A stretch of DNA of 5,703 nucleotides. It comes from DASZYF01 sp035545535 (GTDB lineage Bacteria > Actinomycetota > Actinomycetes > Mycobacteriales > CAJCIY01). The DNA lies in contig DASZYF010000130.1 in the NCBI GenBank assembly GCA_035545535.1, forward strand, positions 1-5,703. The letters run 5' to 3'. The position numbers and the translations under genes were made by a program. Position 1 is the first letter of the stretch. Each line of letters opens with the position of its first letter. A model generated the notes under the pieces. That model did no database searches, had not been told where the DNA came from, and was given only the letters and a program-made list of their open reading frames with translations. Shown in pieces: positions 4,935-5,703 of the stretch.

Positions 4935-5703
4935 CCGTCCCGATGACCGCACCGGACGGCTCCCGCGGGGCCGCGCCACTGCTGCGGGCGAGCGCGTCGA
5001 TGATCGCGACCACCGTCCTCACCGCCGGTGCCGGCTTCGCGTTCTGGACCGTCGCCGCCCGGCACTGGGACACCGCGTCCGTCGGGCACGCGGCCGCCGC
5101 GCTGTCGGCCGTCGCGGTGGTGGCCGTGCTGTCGTCGCAGACCGTCAGCGCGTCCCTGCTCGGGCGGATGCCGCGCGCCGCGGACGCGCACGGGCTGCTC
5201 GCGTGCGGGCTCGTGACCACGGGATCCGTCGCGCTCGCACTGGCCGTCGTCGTGCGCGCCGGCGTCGTGCCGGCCGTCCCCGCGCTGGCGTCGCTGCGGA
5301 CGCCCGCGATGACCGCGCTGTTCCTCCTCGTGTGCGTCGCCCACGGTGTGGCGGCGACCGCCGACGCCGCGTCGGTCGCGCTGCGGTCGAGCCGGGTCAT
5401 GACGGGCCGGGCCGCCGCGCACGGGTTCGGCAAGCTGGCCGTCGTCGTGGCGGTCGCCGCGATCGCGCCCGGCGTTCCCGCGACGCCGGCGCTGCTCGGG
5501 AGCTGGACAGCGCTGAGCATCGTCACGACCGCACGCGCGGCTGCCGTGCTCCTGCGGCTCGCCCGGTCCACCAGCGAACCGCGCGACCGGCGCGGATCGC
5601 CGTGGCGCGAGCTGCTGCGCGGCAGCGCGGCGCAGACCGTCGCCGGCGTCGGGGGCGCGCTGCCGCCCCAGCTGCTGCCCCTGCTGGTGGCCGCCCGCGC
5701 CGG
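4931..5703 (+). CDS. Polysaccharide flippase, Wzx/MOP-like (N-terminal part, runs off the window)
   Basis: An open frame from ATG 4931 to the right edge gives 257 codons without a stop. After a short polar start, the protein is a series of apolar segments at about 20-43, 53-76, 88-113, 125-150, 164-180 and 187-208, with a seventh beginning after the charged loop at 211-230. The first segments, with LLRASASMIATTVLTAGAGF and later AFWTVAARHW and VGHAAAALSAV, follow the pattern of the 'lipopolysaccharide/polysaccharide biosynthesis protein' branch of the MOP superfamily, which flips lipid-linked oligosaccharides across the cytoplasmic membrane. A full member has about 12 or more helices and 400-500 residues, so roughly half is missing. 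The start overlaps the previous stop as ATGA; a second in-frame ATG at 4943 is an equally possible start. An alternative is another multi-spanning export protein. Family assignment is by pattern only. Confidence 0.75.
   Translation, partial: MTVPMTAPDGSRGAAPLLRASASMIATTVLTAGAGFAFWTVAARHWDTASVGHAAAALSAVAVVAVLSSQTVSASLLGRMPRAADAHGLLACGLVTTGSVALALAVVVRAGVVPAVPALASLRTPAMTALFLLVCVAHGVAATADAASVALRSSRVMTGRAAAHGFGKLAVVVAVAAIAPGVPATPALLGSWTALSIVTTARAAAVLLRLARSTSEPRDRRGSPWRELLRGSAAQTVAGVGGALPPQLLPLLVAARA

Overview
The window is very GC-rich, with almost every third codon position G or C, and has dense coding, leaderless or weak-SD starts, and 4-base ATGA stop/start overlaps. This fits a high-GC actinomycete. 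A Pseudonocardia-like genus is a guess; no marker gene here settles the taxonomy.

Layout. (1) Bases 1-125 hold the first 41 codons of a minus-strand gene of unknown function that runs off the left edge. (2) Bases 126-354 are a divergent intergenic region with two near-identical 16-bp direct repeats 31 bp apart, a candidate operator. (3) Bases 355-2640 (+) encode a multidomain cyclic-di-GMP-type signalling protein, PAS-PAS-GGDEF-EAL. The GGDEF motif is intact. The EAL domain has lost its catalytic residues, and a C-terminal 60-residue segment resembles the DNA-binding 'Recombinase' helix-turn-helix region of large serine recombinases. (4) Bases 2752-2967 (+) encode an unrecognised 71-residue protein with a hydrophobic C-terminus. 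(5) Bases 2959-3081 are an eight-copy degenerate tandem repeat with a 16-bp unit. It starts inside the last codons of the small gene and ends at the Shine-Dalgarno of the next gene. It is strikingly C-rich and G-poor on the coding strand. (6) Bases 3094-5703 (+) are a tightly coupled set: a family-2 glycosyltransferase of the polyprenyl-phosphate-sugar synthase type, a second family-2 glycosyltransferase with a C-terminal membrane anchor, and the N-terminal part of a multi-spanning polysaccharide flippase (Wzx/MOP-like) that runs off the right edge.

Working model. The right half is the start of an exopolysaccharide or cell-surface glycan cluster. Sugars are transferred at the cytoplasmic membrane by the two glycosyltransferases and the lipid-linked product is flipped by the transporter. 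The signalling protein next door may tune this output, since c-di-GMP control of exopolysaccharide is common, but the link here is only adjacency. The least ordinary features are the recombinase-type tail on a GGDEF/degenerate-EAL protein, the C-rich repeat leader ahead of the glycosyltransferase operon, and the paired direct repeats in the divergent promoter region. I see no rRNA, tRNA, CRISPR array, insertion sequence or attachment site.
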